In this document: positions 42,177-51,484 of the stretch, piece after piece
Numbering within the stretch: position 1 is the first letter of the stretch
Layout of the letters: each line of letters begins with the position of its first letter
NCBI RefSeq assembly: GCF_003815715.1
Contig: NZ_CP033922.1
Span: forward strand, 1,501,001 to 1,565,000
Length of the DNA stretch: 64,000 nt
Source: Chryseobacterium sp. G0162
GTDB lineage: Bacteria; Bacteroidota; Bacteroidia; Flavobacteriales; Weeksellaceae
Direction: 5' to 3'
Notes under the pieces: model-generated
The model's database searches: none
The model's input: only the letters and a program-made list of their open reading frames with translations
Told to the model about the DNA's origin: nothing
Translations under genes and position numbers: made by a program

Positions 42177-44849
42177 CTAATTTATTTTTTTATTTTCTTC
42201 AATATCCTCCGGCATTTCTGTTTCGGATTCAGCAATTGCTTTCTTAGTAAACCTTGGCTGCAGAATTTTAGCAATAAGCCCTGTCCAACCTGTTTGATGA
42301 GAAGCTCCTACTCCACGACCATTATCACCATGGAAATATTCGTAGAATAAAATATAATCTTTAAAATCAGGATCAGTTTGAAATTTTTCATACTGTCCAT
42401 GTACAGGCCGTTTGCCATCTTCATCCTTTAAAAATATTTTTGCCAGCCGTTTATTTAAAGAATCAGCAATCTGATCCAAGCTCGAATAATTTCCACTACC
42501 GGTAGGATATTCAACTAAAAAGTCGGGGCTGTAATAGAAGAAAAACCGCTGGAGACTATCGATAATCAAAAAATTGATTGGAAACCAAATTGGTCCTCGC
42601 CAGTTGCTGTTCCCTCCAAACAATCCACTGTCGCTTTCTGCAGGAGTATATTTTACGCTATAATCAGTTTCATTGAGATTCAGTGTGTAAGGGTTTTTCT
42701 CATATTCTTTTGAAAGAGCCCTTACCCCATATTCGCTTAGAAATTCGTCAGGGTTCAACATTCTCGCAAGCAATCTTTTTAACCGATGCCCTCGCAACAA
42801 AGATAAAAGGTGTTTGGAATCCTGACCTTTCACTTCCCATCTTGAAACCAGGGCAGCCAGTTCGGGTTTATTATCCAATACCCATTTCATTCTTTTCTTG
42901 AAGTTGGGCAGGTTTTCAATCATTTCATCATCTATTACTTCAACGGCAAACATAGGAATTAATCCTACAATGGTTCTTAGTCTTAGATACATATGAGTAC
43001 CATCATTGGAAGCAATTGCATCATAAAAAAATTCATCCTCCTCATCCCAAAGGCTGAAATTTTCATCTCCCATATTATCCAGCGAATTGGCAATGGCCAG
43101 AAAATGTTCAAAAAACTTCATTGCCATTTCTTCGTATACATTATTATACTGAGCAAGTTCCAACGCAATCCGCATCATATTCAAAGCGAACATAGCCATC
43201 CAGCTTGTTCCGTCTGATTGTTCAAGCTGCTCTCCATTGGGCAAAGTGCAATTTCTATCAAAAACGCCGATATTATCAAGTCCTAAAAAGCCACCCTCAA
43301 AAATATTATTACCATTGATATCCTTTTTATTCACCCACCATGTAAAGTTCATCAGAAGCTTCTGAAAAGCACTTTCTAAAAATTCAAGATCAGGTTTTTC
43401 TTTCAAGTATTCATCAATCTTAAACACCCTGAAAACAGCCCATGCATGTACAGGCGGGTTCACGTCACTAAAATTCCATTCATAGGCAGGTAACTGCCCA
43501 TTTGGATGCATATACCATTCAAATAAGAAAAGTTTCAGCTGGTGCTTGGCAAAATCCGGATCTATCAATGAAAAACTGATCGTATGAAAAGCAAGATCCC
43601 AGGTAGCATACCATGGATACTCCCATTTATCAGGCATCGAAATAATATGTTCATTATTGAGGTGCTTCCAATCGTAATTCCTTATTCTTTCACGGGATTT
43701 AGGAGGTGGCATCTCTGCAGGATCACCTTTCAGCCATTTTTCAACATTATAATGGTAAAACATTTTATTCCAAAGCATACCGGCAAATGCCTGTCGCTGT
43801 ATCAGCTTTTCATCCTCAGACTGAATCCCTTTCTGAACCTCAGCATAAAATTCATCTGCCTCTTTGTGCCTTGCTTCAAAAGTAGATTCAAAATCACTGA
43901 ACGGATCTTTTAATTCCTTATCCGAAAGCCGGAATTCATATACTCTGGATTCTTTAGCTTTAATACATTCATCAATAAAAAATGAAGCTTTTGTACCTGT
44001 ATTTTTAGGGTTAACCGCTTGGGAGTTTCCGTTCAGAACAAAATCATTAATTCCATCCTTACAATACCTTGATTCATTGGAAGATTGATAAAGTCTTTCA
44101 TTATTGGTCTCATTATTACAAAACAATACTTTTAAAGATTGTCTTGCGTATAAATTCTTCACTTCAAGATCCTTATGATTTATTCTGATGTGATTGGCTT
44201 CTTCAGCAGACAATTCAGGTTTATAATCATCATATCCCCAGTTCCAAGTGTTTCTGAACCAGATTGTAGGCAAAATGATAAGGTCTGCATCTTTTTCAGC
44301 TTTGTTGACAATTGTTAGTCTGACAAGGATATCGTTCTGACTTTGTTTAACATATTCAATAAAAATATCGAAATATTCATTGTGTTCCAGAATTCCGGTA
44401 TCGATTAACTCGTACTCAGGCTCTTCTTTACTTCTTTCTGCATTGGTTTTAATCAAGTCATCATAAGGAAAAGGATTTTGAGGATATTTATACAACATCT
44501 TCATATAAGAATGCGTAGGTGTGGAATCCAGATAATAAAAATATTCCTTTACGTCTTCCCCATGATTTCCCTGCCCATTGGTAAGACCAAAAAAACGTTC
44601 CTTTACCATTCTATCCTTTTTATTCCAGAACCCAACGGAAAATACAAGCTTCTGAAGATCATCACATATTCCACAGATACCTTCCTCACCCCATCGGTAG
44701 GTCTTGGCTTCTGCCGTGTCATGATTAGTATAATTCCAGGCATCTCCATTTTCACTGTAATCTTCACGAACAAGTCCCCATTCACGGTTACTTACATAGG
44801 GTCCCCATTTTTTCCATGAGATATCTGAAACTCTCTGTTTTTCTGACAT
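42177..44849 (-). CDS. GH63/MGH1-like glycoside hydrolase
   Basis: An 890-residue cytosolic-looking glycosidase; no signal peptide. The (alpha/alpha)6 catalytic part resembles GH63 glucosidases and mannosylglycerate hydrolase-like enzymes: KWEYPWYATWDLAFHTISFS, PPVHAWAVFRVFKIDEYL, FEGGFLGLDNIGVFDRN, EQSDGTSWMAMFALNMMRI, NSNWRGPIWFPINFLIIDSL and the closing GASHQTGWTGLIAKIL. The acid Asp is probably in YATWDLAFH. Substrate uncertain; alpha-glucosides or mannosylglycerate-like compatible solutes are candidates. Single gene on the minus strand; an SDR gene lies upstream in the same direction. Confidence 0.85.
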   Translation of the reverse strand: MSEKQRVSDISWKKWGPYVSNREWGLVREDYSENGDAWNYTNHDTAEAKTYRWGEEGICGICDDLQKLVFSVGFWNKKDRMVKERFFGLTNGQGNHGEDVKEYFYYLDSTPTHSYMKMLYKYPQNPFPYDDLIKTNAERSKEEPEYELIDTGILEHNEYFDIFIEYVKQSQNDILVRLTIVNKAEKDADLIILPTIWFRNTWNWGYDDYKPELSAEEANHIRINHKDLEVKNLYARQSLKVLFCNNETNNERLYQSSNESRYCKDGINDFVLNGNSQAVNPKNTGTKASFFIDECIKAKESRVYEFRLSDKELKDPFSDFESTFEARHKEADEFYAEVQKGIQSEDEKLIQRQAFAGMLWNKMFYHYNVEKWLKGDPAEMPPPKSRERIRNYDWKHLNNEHIISMPDKWEYPWYATWDLAFHTISFSLIDPDFAKHQLKLFLFEWYMHPNGQLPAYEWNFSDVNPPVHAWAVFRVFKIDEYLKEKPDLEFLESAFQKLLMNFTWWVNKKDINGNNIFEGGFLGLDNIGVFDRNCTLPNGEQLEQSDGTSWMAMFALNMMRIALELAQYNNVYEEMAMKFFEHFLAIANSLDNMGDENFSLWDEEDEFFYDAIASNDGTHMYLRLRTIVGLIPMFAVEVIDDEMIENLPNFKKRMKWVLDNKPELAALVSRWEVKGQDSKHLLSLLRGHRLKRLLARMLNPDEFLSEYGVRALSKEYEKNPYTLNLNETDYSVKYTPAESDSGLFGGNSNWRGPIWFPINFLIIDSLQRFFFYYSPDFLVEYPTGSGNYSSLDQIADSLNKRLAKIFLKDEDGKRPVHGQYEKFQTDPDFKDYILFYEYFHGDNGRGVGASHQTGWTGLIAKILQPRFTKKAIAESETEMPEDIEENKKIN

Positions 44850-44941
44850 AAGCGTTAATTAAGAGTAATACATAATATAATGGTAAAACTATCACGTACT
44901 CATGATAACAATTCCTAACTTTAAATCTTGAATGAGAAACT

Positions 44942-45751
44942 CTACCCGCCTGTAGAGAAACTCTCGAACGTAGTCATTCCGCCATCAACGAAAATACTGG
45001 TTCCGGTAATATAGTCAGCGAGATCACTGGCAAGAAATACAGCCAAATTTCCTATATCCTGCGGTTGTCCGATTCTGTTATAAGGAATAAGGGTGAGGAG
45101 TGAACTGAGAGCCTCCGGGGTATTCCATGCATTTTGGTTAATAGGTGTCTGAATGGCGCCCGGACAAATAGAATTGACACGGATCTTATCCGCACCATAT
45201 TCCTGAGCTAATGTCTGCATCAGCATTCTGATAGCTCCTTTACTGGCCGCATAATTAGCATGTCCTGCCCAGGGAATAATCTCATGTACAGAACTGATAT
45301 GGATAATCTTTCCACAAGCTATGGAACGGGAAGGATCTATTCCCCGGCGAAGAAACTCCTTAATGGCTTCCCTTGCACAAAGAAACTGACCAGTGAGGTT
45401 TACCCCTATTACTGCATTCCATTGATCTAAAGTCATTTCCGTAAACTTGGCATCTTTCTGTATTCCGGCATTATTTACTAGAATATCTACCGTTCCAAAT
45501 TCTGAAACAACATCCTGAAACATCCGAATTACCTGATCTTCCTGTGAGACATCACATTGATAGGTAATTCCTTTTCCTCCAGCATCCGTAATCTCTTTTA
45601 ATACTGATTTTGCCTCGTCCTGAGACCTTGGTGAAGAATGATTGACAATAACAATTGCTCCTGCGGAAGCCAATGATTTTGCAATTCCGGATCCTATTCC
45701 ACTGGAGGCTCCGGTAACCACTGCTACCTGATTATGAAGTGATATTTCCAT
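44942..45751 (-). CDS. SDR family oxidoreductase (glucose 1-dehydrogenase type)
   Basis: A 269-residue classical short-chain dehydrogenase: TGASSGIGSGIA binds NAD(P), NNAG is kept, catalytic Ser is in IHISSVHE and Tyr/Lys in HANYAASKGA. The C-terminus (FVDGGMTTFESF) and overall form resemble the glucose 1-dehydrogenases that make gluconolactone. It follows with the GH63-like gene, suggesting sugar metabolism, but substrate specificity cannot be set by motif. Its -7 element is at 45772-45779. Confidence 0.9.
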   Translation of the reverse strand: MEISLHNQVAVVTGASSGIGSGIAKSLASAGAIVIVNHSSPRSQDEAKSVLKEITDAGGKGITYQCDVSQEDQVIRMFQDVVSEFGTVDILVNNAGIQKDAKFTEMTLDQWNAVIGVNLTGQFLCAREAIKEFLRRGIDPSRSIACGKIIHISSVHEIIPWAGHANYAASKGAIRMLMQTLAQEYGADKIRVNSICPGAIQTPINQNAWNTPEALSSLLTLIPYNRIGQPQDIGNLAVFLASDLADYITGTSIFVDGGMTTFESFSTGG

Positions 45752-45771
45752 ATTTGTAAATTGATGTTACT

Positions 45772-45779
45772 CAAAGTTA
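45772..45779 (-). promoter_or_regulatory. -7 element for the SDR gene
   Basis: The minus strand reads TAACTTTG, a match to TAnnTTTG, 20 bases ahead of ATG 45751. Confidence 0.55.
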
Positions 45780-45823
45780 TGGAAAGAAATCAGCAAGAAA
45801 AAAATTATGATTTTAAAATTTTA

Positions 45824-46300
45824 TTAAAGTTTTTTATACATCAGATATTGCGGACCGTTTCTTCCCATTCTGGTTTTACCATCATAAATATATCCGGCTT
45901 TAAGATAAATGTGATATGCAGAATCATTTTCCTGGTTAACAGCCAAAACAATTTCATCACACTGTTTAAAGTTTTCCCTTATAAAATCGTCTACCTGCAT
46001 CATGGCAATTTTCCCGATTCCCTTACCCTGCATTACAGGATTTACAGATAGGGATCTTACCAATACAGCATTCTCATTATCTGTAAGTTCGAATTTATCA
46101 TTTCCAAAATCAAGGACAAAAAATCCTGCCGGAATATTATCTTCCAGGATGATAATGGGAAACGCATGATTATCGTCTCTTTCTCTAATTCTTTGTAAAG
46201 CCTGATCGGCTGAAGCGGTGAAACGTAACTGACTTTCGTCTAAACTATAGCTAACTCCTGAAAGATGCTCTTCTGATTTAAAAAATTCTAGTTTTACCAT
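45824..46300 (-). CDS. GNAT family N-acetyltransferase
   Basis: A 158-residue acetyltransferase. Motif A is VRSLSVNPVMQGKGIGKIAM, with the QGKGIGK pyrophosphate loop, and motif B is VLAVNQENDSAYHIYLKAGY. Cytosolic and complete. It begins 3 bases downstream of the DUF1684 gene stop on the same strand, so the two genes are likely cotranscribed. Substrate unknown. Confidence 0.9.
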   Translation of the reverse strand: MVKLEFFKSEEHLSGVSYSLDESQLRFTASADQALQRIRERDDNHAFPIIILEDNIPAGFFVLDFGNDKFELTDNENAVLVRSLSVNPVMQGKGIGKIAMMQVDDFIRENFKQCDEIVLAVNQENDSAYHIYLKAGYIYDGKTRMGRNGPQYLMYKKL

Positions 46301-46303
46301 ACT

Positions 46304-46921
46304 TTAATGATGATAAATATCTTCATACATTACCCCCGCCCGTATTTCCACCGGAAGTTTATTTTCTTCAGGAACAATAGGACAGTTATAATCATAGGCA
46401 TTATAAGCACAAAACGGATGATAAGACTGGTTAAAATCCAGAATGATGGTATTTCCCTTAGGAATTTTCAGATCCATATATTTTCCGCCACCATACGTTT
46501 CTTTTTCATTGGTAGCATCACGAAATGGCAGGAAAAGGTAGTCTTTGTACTTGTCCTGTTTAATCAGATCCAGACTCTGATATAGCGTTAGTGTATAGGG
46601 CTTTCCGTCCAGTTCAAATGTTGCCTTTCCATATTCTTTATAAGACTTTGTTTTGCCTGAAGATGTTGGCAGCTCAAAAGGCTGTGCATCTTTAGTGGTA
46701 ACAAATTTTGCCGTTACCCGGTATTTCATATCTATCGGGAAAAACGGATGCTTTTTAAAATTCTTAAAATTGTCCCCACGTAAGGGAGTCTCCTTTGGAT
46801 CCAGATATTCTTTATCAAGATCTTTTTGAAATTTTTTAATCTCTATTACCTCTTTAGAAACTTTTTTTTGAGAAAAAAATAACAAAGGTAAAAGCAAAAA
46901 TAGGAGTATATATCTTCTCAT
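46304..46921 (-). CDS. DUF1684 domain protein with signal peptide
   Basis: A 205-residue exported protein (signal MRRYILLFLLLPLLFFSQ). The body matches DUF1684: LYQSLDLIKQDKYKDYLFLP, FRDATNEKETYGGGKYMDL, NTIILDFNQSYHPFCAYNA, then YDYNCPIVPEENKLPVEIRA. These proteins are beta-rich, periplasmic or cytosolic, and of unknown function. First gene of a two-gene unit with the GNAT downstream; divergent from the GMC oxidoreductase gene. Confidence 0.87.
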   Translation of the reverse strand: MRRYILLFLLLPLLFFSQKKVSKEVIEIKKFQKDLDKEYLDPKETPLRGDNFKNFKKHPFFPIDMKYRVTAKFVTTKDAQPFELPTSSGKTKSYKEYGKATFELDGKPYTLTLYQSLDLIKQDKYKDYLFLPFRDATNEKETYGGGKYMDLKIPKGNTIILDFNQSYHPFCAYNAYDYNCPIVPEENKLPVEIRAGVMYEDIYHH

Positions 46922-47054
46922 GAACTTAAAATTATAAGTAAAACTATGAATTTTTTCGCCGTATGAAAAGTTAAAACTGTACTAAAAAAGCATAATCTGT
47001 TTTAAACAAAATAAGTTATCGTTGTTCTAGCATACTTTTTGACTATAAAAGCCC

Positions 47055-48635
47055 ATGGACAGAAAGAAATTCATCAAAACGAGCGTACTAGCTATCTCAG
47101 GTTTTTATTTTCTACAATCGGATCTTTTTCAGGCAGCTGAACGAAGGGCCAATAGGATAAAAGAAACTGTAGATGCTCCTGTTATTATCATTGGGAGTGG
47201 ATATGGGGGCGCTGTTTCTGCTTTACGACTGTGTGAAGCCGGCAAGAAAGTTGTTCTGCTGGAGATGGGTCTTAATTGGGAAAAATCAGGGATTCCATTC
47301 TCTAATCTTCTGAAACCAGGGAAAAGTGCCGCATGGCTGAAAAAGAAAAGTATTGCTCCCTTTATGAATTTATTCTCTCTGACTCCTTTTACCGGAACAT
47401 TGGACCGCCTGGATTTTGAACACCTTAATATTTGGGTAGGAAGAGGGGTAGGCGGAGGCTCACTTGTTAATGGCGGAATGGCCGTGACTCCCAAAGAAAG
47501 CTATTTCAGAGAAGTTTTTCCCAATCTGGATGCTGAAAAATTTTACAGTCATTACTTTCCGTTGGTACAGGAAGAACTTAAAGTAAATGTTATTGATGAA
47601 CAGTTTCTAAAAGAATGTCCCTATTATAAATTTACGAGGGTAGGTGAAGAAGAAGCTCATAAAGCCGGCTTCAAAACGATGCGGGTTCCCAATGTATATG
47701 ACTTTAAATATATGGAAAAGGAATTCAGGAATGAAGTTCCCCGCTCAGCACTCAATACCGAAGTGATCTATGGAAATAACCATGGTAAAAACAGTTTAGA
47801 TAAAACCTATCTGAAAAAAGCAATGGAAACCGGAAATCTTGAAATTCTGGATCTTCATTGTGTGGATCATATTAACCTCAATGATGATAAAAGTTATACA
47901 CTCACTGTACAGCAAATTGATACCTCCGGAAATATAGTTGCAGACAAGGTTTTTAATTGTAAAAAACTGATCCTTTCGGCTGGAACTATGGGAACTTTAC
48001 AACTGCTGCTGCATTCTAATGCAGTTAATAACCTTCCTATTCATGAACAAATCGGTAAGAATTGGGGAAATAACGGGAATTTTATGACCGGAAGAAACTG
48101 GGTAAAACCATTATCAGGCGGAACAGGATCAAAACAATCAACAATTCCGGTGGGTGGCATTGATAACTGGGAAGATAAAGAACATCCTTTCTTTACAGAA
48201 ATTGCCCCCTTACCAATGGGAATGGATGTTGCCACGGCATTGTATCTGCTCATCAACAGAGTGGATAAAAAAGGAGAAGTTGGTTATGATAAAATCACTC
48301 AAAAAATCAGATTGAACTGGGATGAAAGCCATACATCCAAAATGAAAGAAAATGCCAAGTATTTTATCCGGAAAATGAATAAAGCGAATGGAGGAACCAG
48401 AAGTCATTTCCTTTTCAATAATGGTTTTGGAGCAGATATTTGTTATCATCCCCTTGGCGGATGTGTATTAGGAGAAGCAACCAATGAATTTGGAAAATTA
48501 AAGGACCATGAAAACCTTTATGTATTGGATGGATCTTTAATTCCCGGAACTATTGGAGTTAATCCGTTTGTAACGATTACTGCTATTGCAGAATATTGTA
48601 TTGAAAATCTGATCCGACAGAATGAGTTTGCTTAA
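47055..48635 (+). CDS. GMC/cholesterol-oxidase-like FAD oxidoreductase
   Basis: A 526-residue exported flavoprotein. After a short hydrophobic N-terminus (MDRKKFIKTSVLAISGFYFL) comes the FAD-binding motif IIIGSGYGGAVSALRL. GRGVGGGSLVNGGMAVTP, CYHPLGGCVLGEATNEFG and YVLDGSLIPGTIGVNPFVTI are the hallmarks of cholesterol oxidase-type GMC enzymes; the catalytic His is in YHPLGG. The natural substrate may be a sterol or another alcohol. It is convergent with aadS, and the last four bases of the two genes overlap. Confidence 0.88.
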   Translation: MDRKKFIKTSVLAISGFYFLQSDLFQAAERRANRIKETVDAPVIIIGSGYGGAVSALRLCEAGKKVVLLEMGLNWEKSGIPFSNLLKPGKSAAWLKKKSIAPFMNLFSLTPFTGTLDRLDFEHLNIWVGRGVGGGSLVNGGMAVTPKESYFREVFPNLDAEKFYSHYFPLVQEELKVNVIDEQFLKECPYYKFTRVGEEEAHKAGFKTMRVPNVYDFKYMEKEFRNEVPRSALNTEVIYGNNHGKNSLDKTYLKKAMETGNLEILDLHCVDHINLNDDKSYTLTVQQIDTSGNIVADKVFNCKKLILSAGTMGTLQLLLHSNAVNNLPIHEQIGKNWGNNGNFMTGRNWVKPLSGGTGSKQSTIPVGGIDNWEDKEHPFFTEIAPLPMGMDVATALYLLINRVDKKGEVGYDKITQKIRLNWDESHTSKMKENAKYFIRKMNKANGGTRSHFLFNNGFGADICYHPLGGCVLGEATNEFGKLKDHENLYVLDGSLIPGTIGVNPFVTITAIAEYCIENLIRQNEFA

Positions 48636-49498
48636 AGCAGCTCTTTTACTTCTCTGAGATAATGACGAATATCTGTTTCATGCTGGAAAGGATATTCAAA
48701 ATTCAGTTTTTCTGCTAAGGCAGTTCCCAACTCATGAACAAGATCAGCAAAAGCAAACAATGCTGTCCAGTTTTCTTCAATATCATATCCTGAAAAAGTA
48801 GCTTCTACTCTACTCCATAGCTCTGCAGAAAGGTGTTTTTTAAAGAGCCTTCCGTGTTTATTCGTAGTTATATTATTCCATTCATGGGAACTTGCAATAT
48901 ACCATTCGATTAAAGGAACCAGATAGTCTGTTCTCAATACATCTTCAGACATGAATTTAGCATAGAAAATATCACCACGCTTAAGGCATTTCGCCACATA
49001 AGTGGTATCCCACCAGAAATCATTCAGTAGCTGCTTAAATTTCTTTTCCGTGGGCTGATGAATCATTATGGATTGATGGGTTGGAGCCTTCAGATCCTTT
49101 GTAAGACCATCTTTATCAATCAAAACCTTATATCCTACATCCCAATCATCAGGAAGTTTTTCTTCCTTCACTTCTTCGGAAAATTCTGATACCTGGTATA
49201 GTTTAAAATCTACTTTCACATGGTCTTTATACAAAACCATCTTCATAGCATGTTTTCCATCAAAGACTGTATCATCTTCTTCAATCATGGAAATTGGCTC
49301 TCCGAAAAGGCTGATCCATTCATTATTGTCTTCATAAGCTTTTCTGCTTTGAAAAACCAGCTCCACATCAAGATCACTAAAATCATCTACCGGAGCATAG
49401 GGATTGACCAATGAACTGGTTAACAGGACAGCACGGATATCCTGATTATTTTCTGCCCAGTGAATGATTTGCTCCAGCTTTTCGTCCCTTATCTTCAT
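48632..49498 (-). CDS. aadS: Aminoglycoside 6-adenylyltransferase (AadS type)
   Basis: A 288-residue ANT(6)-type nucleotidyltransferase that adenylates streptomycin. The active-site motif is LLTSSLVNPYAPVDDFSDLD, with Asp42 and Asp44 as metal ligands, and DVEL; the C-terminal part (LLNDFWWDTTYVAKCLKRGD, EWYIASSH) matches the aminoglycoside-6-adenylyltransferase domain. The sequence looks like chromosomal AadS of Chryseobacterium and Elizabethkingia, where it is intrinsic. It follows the 133-residue gene by one base, so they form an operon. No mobile element borders it. Confidence 0.85.
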   Translation of the reverse strand: MKIRDEKLEQIIHWAENNQDIRAVLLTSSLVNPYAPVDDFSDLDVELVFQSRKAYEDNNEWISLFGEPISMIEEDDTVFDGKHAMKMVLYKDHVKVDFKLYQVSEFSEEVKEEKLPDDWDVGYKVLIDKDGLTKDLKAPTHQSIMIHQPTEKKFKQLLNDFWWDTTYVAKCLKRGDIFYAKFMSEDVLRTDYLVPLIEWYIASSHEWNNITTNKHGRLFKKHLSAELWSRVEATFSGYDIEENWTALFAFADLVHELGTALAEKLNFEYPFQHETDIRHYLREVKELL

Positions 49499-49499
49499 G

Positions 49500-49901
49500 C
49501 TAATAAGATTCGGATATTTTTACCCGATAGACATCGGAAGAATTCCTTTTAATAGATTCTACAAAGAAGCCACCTTCTTCAGGAATAACTTCTTTAAGAT
49601 CAAAACTTTTACAGTCTTTTGGTAACCCTGAAAAGATTAAAGTAAACCAAAAGTCCTGCATAAAGGGAACAGGTGTCCAATAAGGAGAAATTGAAATATT
49701 CTCCGCATGAATCATCTTGCTTCTATGCTCAGATTGGTTATCAAAAAGATAAGTCGAATGCCAGATCCTGATTAGATTCCCTAAAAATGGTGATGCGGGA
49801 AAGCAACAGTGTACAATCACCTGTTTCTCTTCTTCTATCTTTGTCTGAAGAGATTCCAGGAGCTCTTTTGCAATAACCGGTTTTATAACGATTTCTTCCA
49901 C
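49500..49901 (-). CDS. Hypothetical protein upstream of aadS, GTG start
   Basis: A 133-residue soluble protein without a motif known to me (PVIAKELLESLQTKIEEEKQ, VIVHCCFPASPFLGNLIRIW, HSTYLFDNQ, then FMQDFWFTLIFSGLPKDC). The start is GTG at 49901; no in-frame ATG lies upstream. It ends one base before aadS, so it is cotranscribed and may be translationally coupled. A heptamer-based inverted repeat lies just upstream at 49908-49977. Role unknown; a link to aadS is by position only. Confidence 0.72.
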   Translation of the reverse strand: MEEIVIKPVIAKELLESLQTKIEEEKQVIVHCCFPASPFLGNLIRIWHSTYLFDNQSEHRSKMIHAENISISPYWTPVPFMQDFWFTLIFSGLPKDCKSFDLKEVIPEEGGFFVESIKRNSSDVYRVKISESY

Positions 49902-49907
49902 CTTTTT

Positions 49908-49977
49908 ATGAGTAATAAGGGATGAGCAATGAATAATGCTGTTGGTAATGCTTATTATTCATTGCTCATTATTAATA
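49908..49977. repeat. Heptamer-period repeat forming a 16-bp hairpin
   Basis: The sequence runs in degenerate 7-base units: ATGAGTA, ATAAGGG, ATGAGCA, ATGAATA, ATGCTGT, TGGTAAT, GCTTATT, ATTCATT, GCTCATT, ATTAATA. The arms ATGAGCAATGAATAAT (49922-49937) and ATTATTCATTGCTCAT (49954-49969) are perfect complements with a 16-base loop. It sits after mqo and before the GTG-start gene. No T run on the minus strand, so not a standard terminator. Confidence 0.7.
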
Positions 49978-49978
49978 T

Positions 49979-51484
49979 TTAGTATTCTAATTCAAGCTTT
50001 TCTTTGGTATACTTCCTTACTTTTTCAGTAAGTTCAGGATGCTCTGCCAGCTTTTGTCCGTATGATGGAACCATTTCAAGCAATTTGTCTCTCCATTCTC
50101 CATGAAGTTTCTCTGGGAAACATTTCTCAAGAACATTAAGCATTGCCTGTACTGCTGTAGATGCGCCCGGTGAAGCCCCCAATAAAGAAGCAATTGTACC
50201 GTTTTTATTTACTACTACCTCTGTTCCGAACTCTAATTTACCTCCTAACTTATCATCTTTTTTGATGATCTGAACTCTTTGGCCTGCTACTTTCAATTCC
50301 CAATCCTCTTCTTTAGCGTCCTTGATAAATTCTCTTAAGTGCTGCATTCTTTGAGACTTGGTCATCGCTACCTGCTGAATAAGGTATTTGGTAAGAGGAA
50401 GATTATGCCACCATGCACCAAATAAAGATCTTAAGTTTTTAGTATTAACACTTTCCGGTAAATCAAGATAGCTTCCTTCTTTCAGAAATTTTGTTGAAAA
50501 TCCTGCGAAAGGTCCGAAAAGAAGGGCTTTTTGGCCATCAATAATTCTAAGATCAAGGTGAGGAACAGACATTGGCGGTGCATCTACGGTTGCCTGTGTA
50601 TATACTTTAGCCTGGTGTTTCTCTACCAATTCCTGATTATGAGTTACCAACCATTGTCCGGAAACCGGAAATCCTCCATAGCCTTCGCTTTCTTTAATAT
50701 CTGAGCTATCCAAAAGCGGAAGGGCGTATCCTCCGGCACCAATGAATACAAAATCAGCATTCACCTCCTGTTTATGGTTATGAATTCTGTCTTTCACCTT
50801 CATTTCCCACTTTCCATCTTCCTTAGGGCTGATATCTTTTACCTCATGGTATAAAAATACTTCTACATTAGAATCTTCCAACAGGTGTCTGCCCATTTTT
50901 CTGGTTAATGTTCCAAAGTTAACGTCAGTACCCATATCCATTTTGGTGGCAGCCATTATTTCAGATTTGTTTCTTTTGCTCATTACCAATGGGATCCATT
51001 CTCTCAGTTTATCATGATCTGTAGAAAATTCCATCCCTGAGAAAAGAACTGATTCGGACATTTTATCATGACGCTTTTTAAGATATTCAGCATCTTTTTC
51101 TCCAAATACCAGACTCATATGTGGACATGAATTGATGAAGTCTTTCGGGTCCTGAATATATCCTTTCGCTAATAAATAAGCCCAGAACTGTTTTGAAATT
51201 TCAAATTGTTCTGCGATACTTTCAGCTTTCTTGATATCAATACTACCATCCGGATTTTCCGGTGTATAATTTAGCTCACAAAATGCGGAGTGCCCTGTTC
51301 CGGCGTTGTTCCAAGCTGCTGTACTTTCTTTGGCAAACCTTCCTAATCTCTCGAAGATGGCAATTTCAAGTGTTGGATCAAATTCATGAAGCAGTGTTGC
51401 TAAAGTGGCGCTCATGATTCCGCCCCCTATCAGTACAACGTCGTATTTAGGTTTCGGTGTTCTGCTTGTAAGCGATTGTGACAT
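49979..51484 (-). CDS. mqo: Malate:quinone oxidoreductase
   Basis: Mqo (501 aa) is a peripheral-membrane FAD enzyme that oxidises malate to oxaloacetate and passes electrons to quinone in the TCA cycle. The FAD motif is VVLIGGGIMSATLATLLHE; WNNAGTGHSAFCELNYTP and GGFPVSGQWLVTHN are family motifs, and FGPFAGFSTKFLKEG lies in the substrate region. ATG 51484 (MSQSLTSRTPKPKYD) is taken over the open frame to 51553, whose extra residues are unlike the family. Single gene on the minus strand. Confidence 0.95.
   Translation of the reverse strand: MSQSLTSRTPKPKYDVVLIGGGIMSATLATLLHEFDPTLEIAIFERLGRFAKESTAAWNNAGTGHSAFCELNYTPENPDGSIDIKKAESIAEQFEISKQFWAYLLAKGYIQDPKDFINSCPHMSLVFGEKDAEYLKKRHDKMSESVLFSGMEFSTDHDKLREWIPLVMSKRNKSEIMAATKMDMGTDVNFGTLTRKMGRHLLEDSNVEVFLYHEVKDISPKEDGKWEMKVKDRIHNHKQEVNADFVFIGAGGYALPLLDSSDIKESEGYGGFPVSGQWLVTHNQELVEKHQAKVYTQATVDAPPMSVPHLDLRIIDGQKALLFGPFAGFSTKFLKEGSYLDLPESVNTKNLRSLFGAWWHNLPLTKYLIQQVAMTKSQRMQHLREFIKDAKEEDWELKVAGQRVQIIKKDDKLGGKLEFGTEVVVNKNGTIASLLGASPGASTAVQAMLNVLEKCFPEKLHGEWRDKLLEMVPSYGQKLAEHPELTEKVRKYTKEKLELEY

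Noticed and set aside
48632..49901. Acquired resistance island around aadS
   Set aside because: No transposase, integrase, repeats or composition shift near; AadS-type genes are native in this group.
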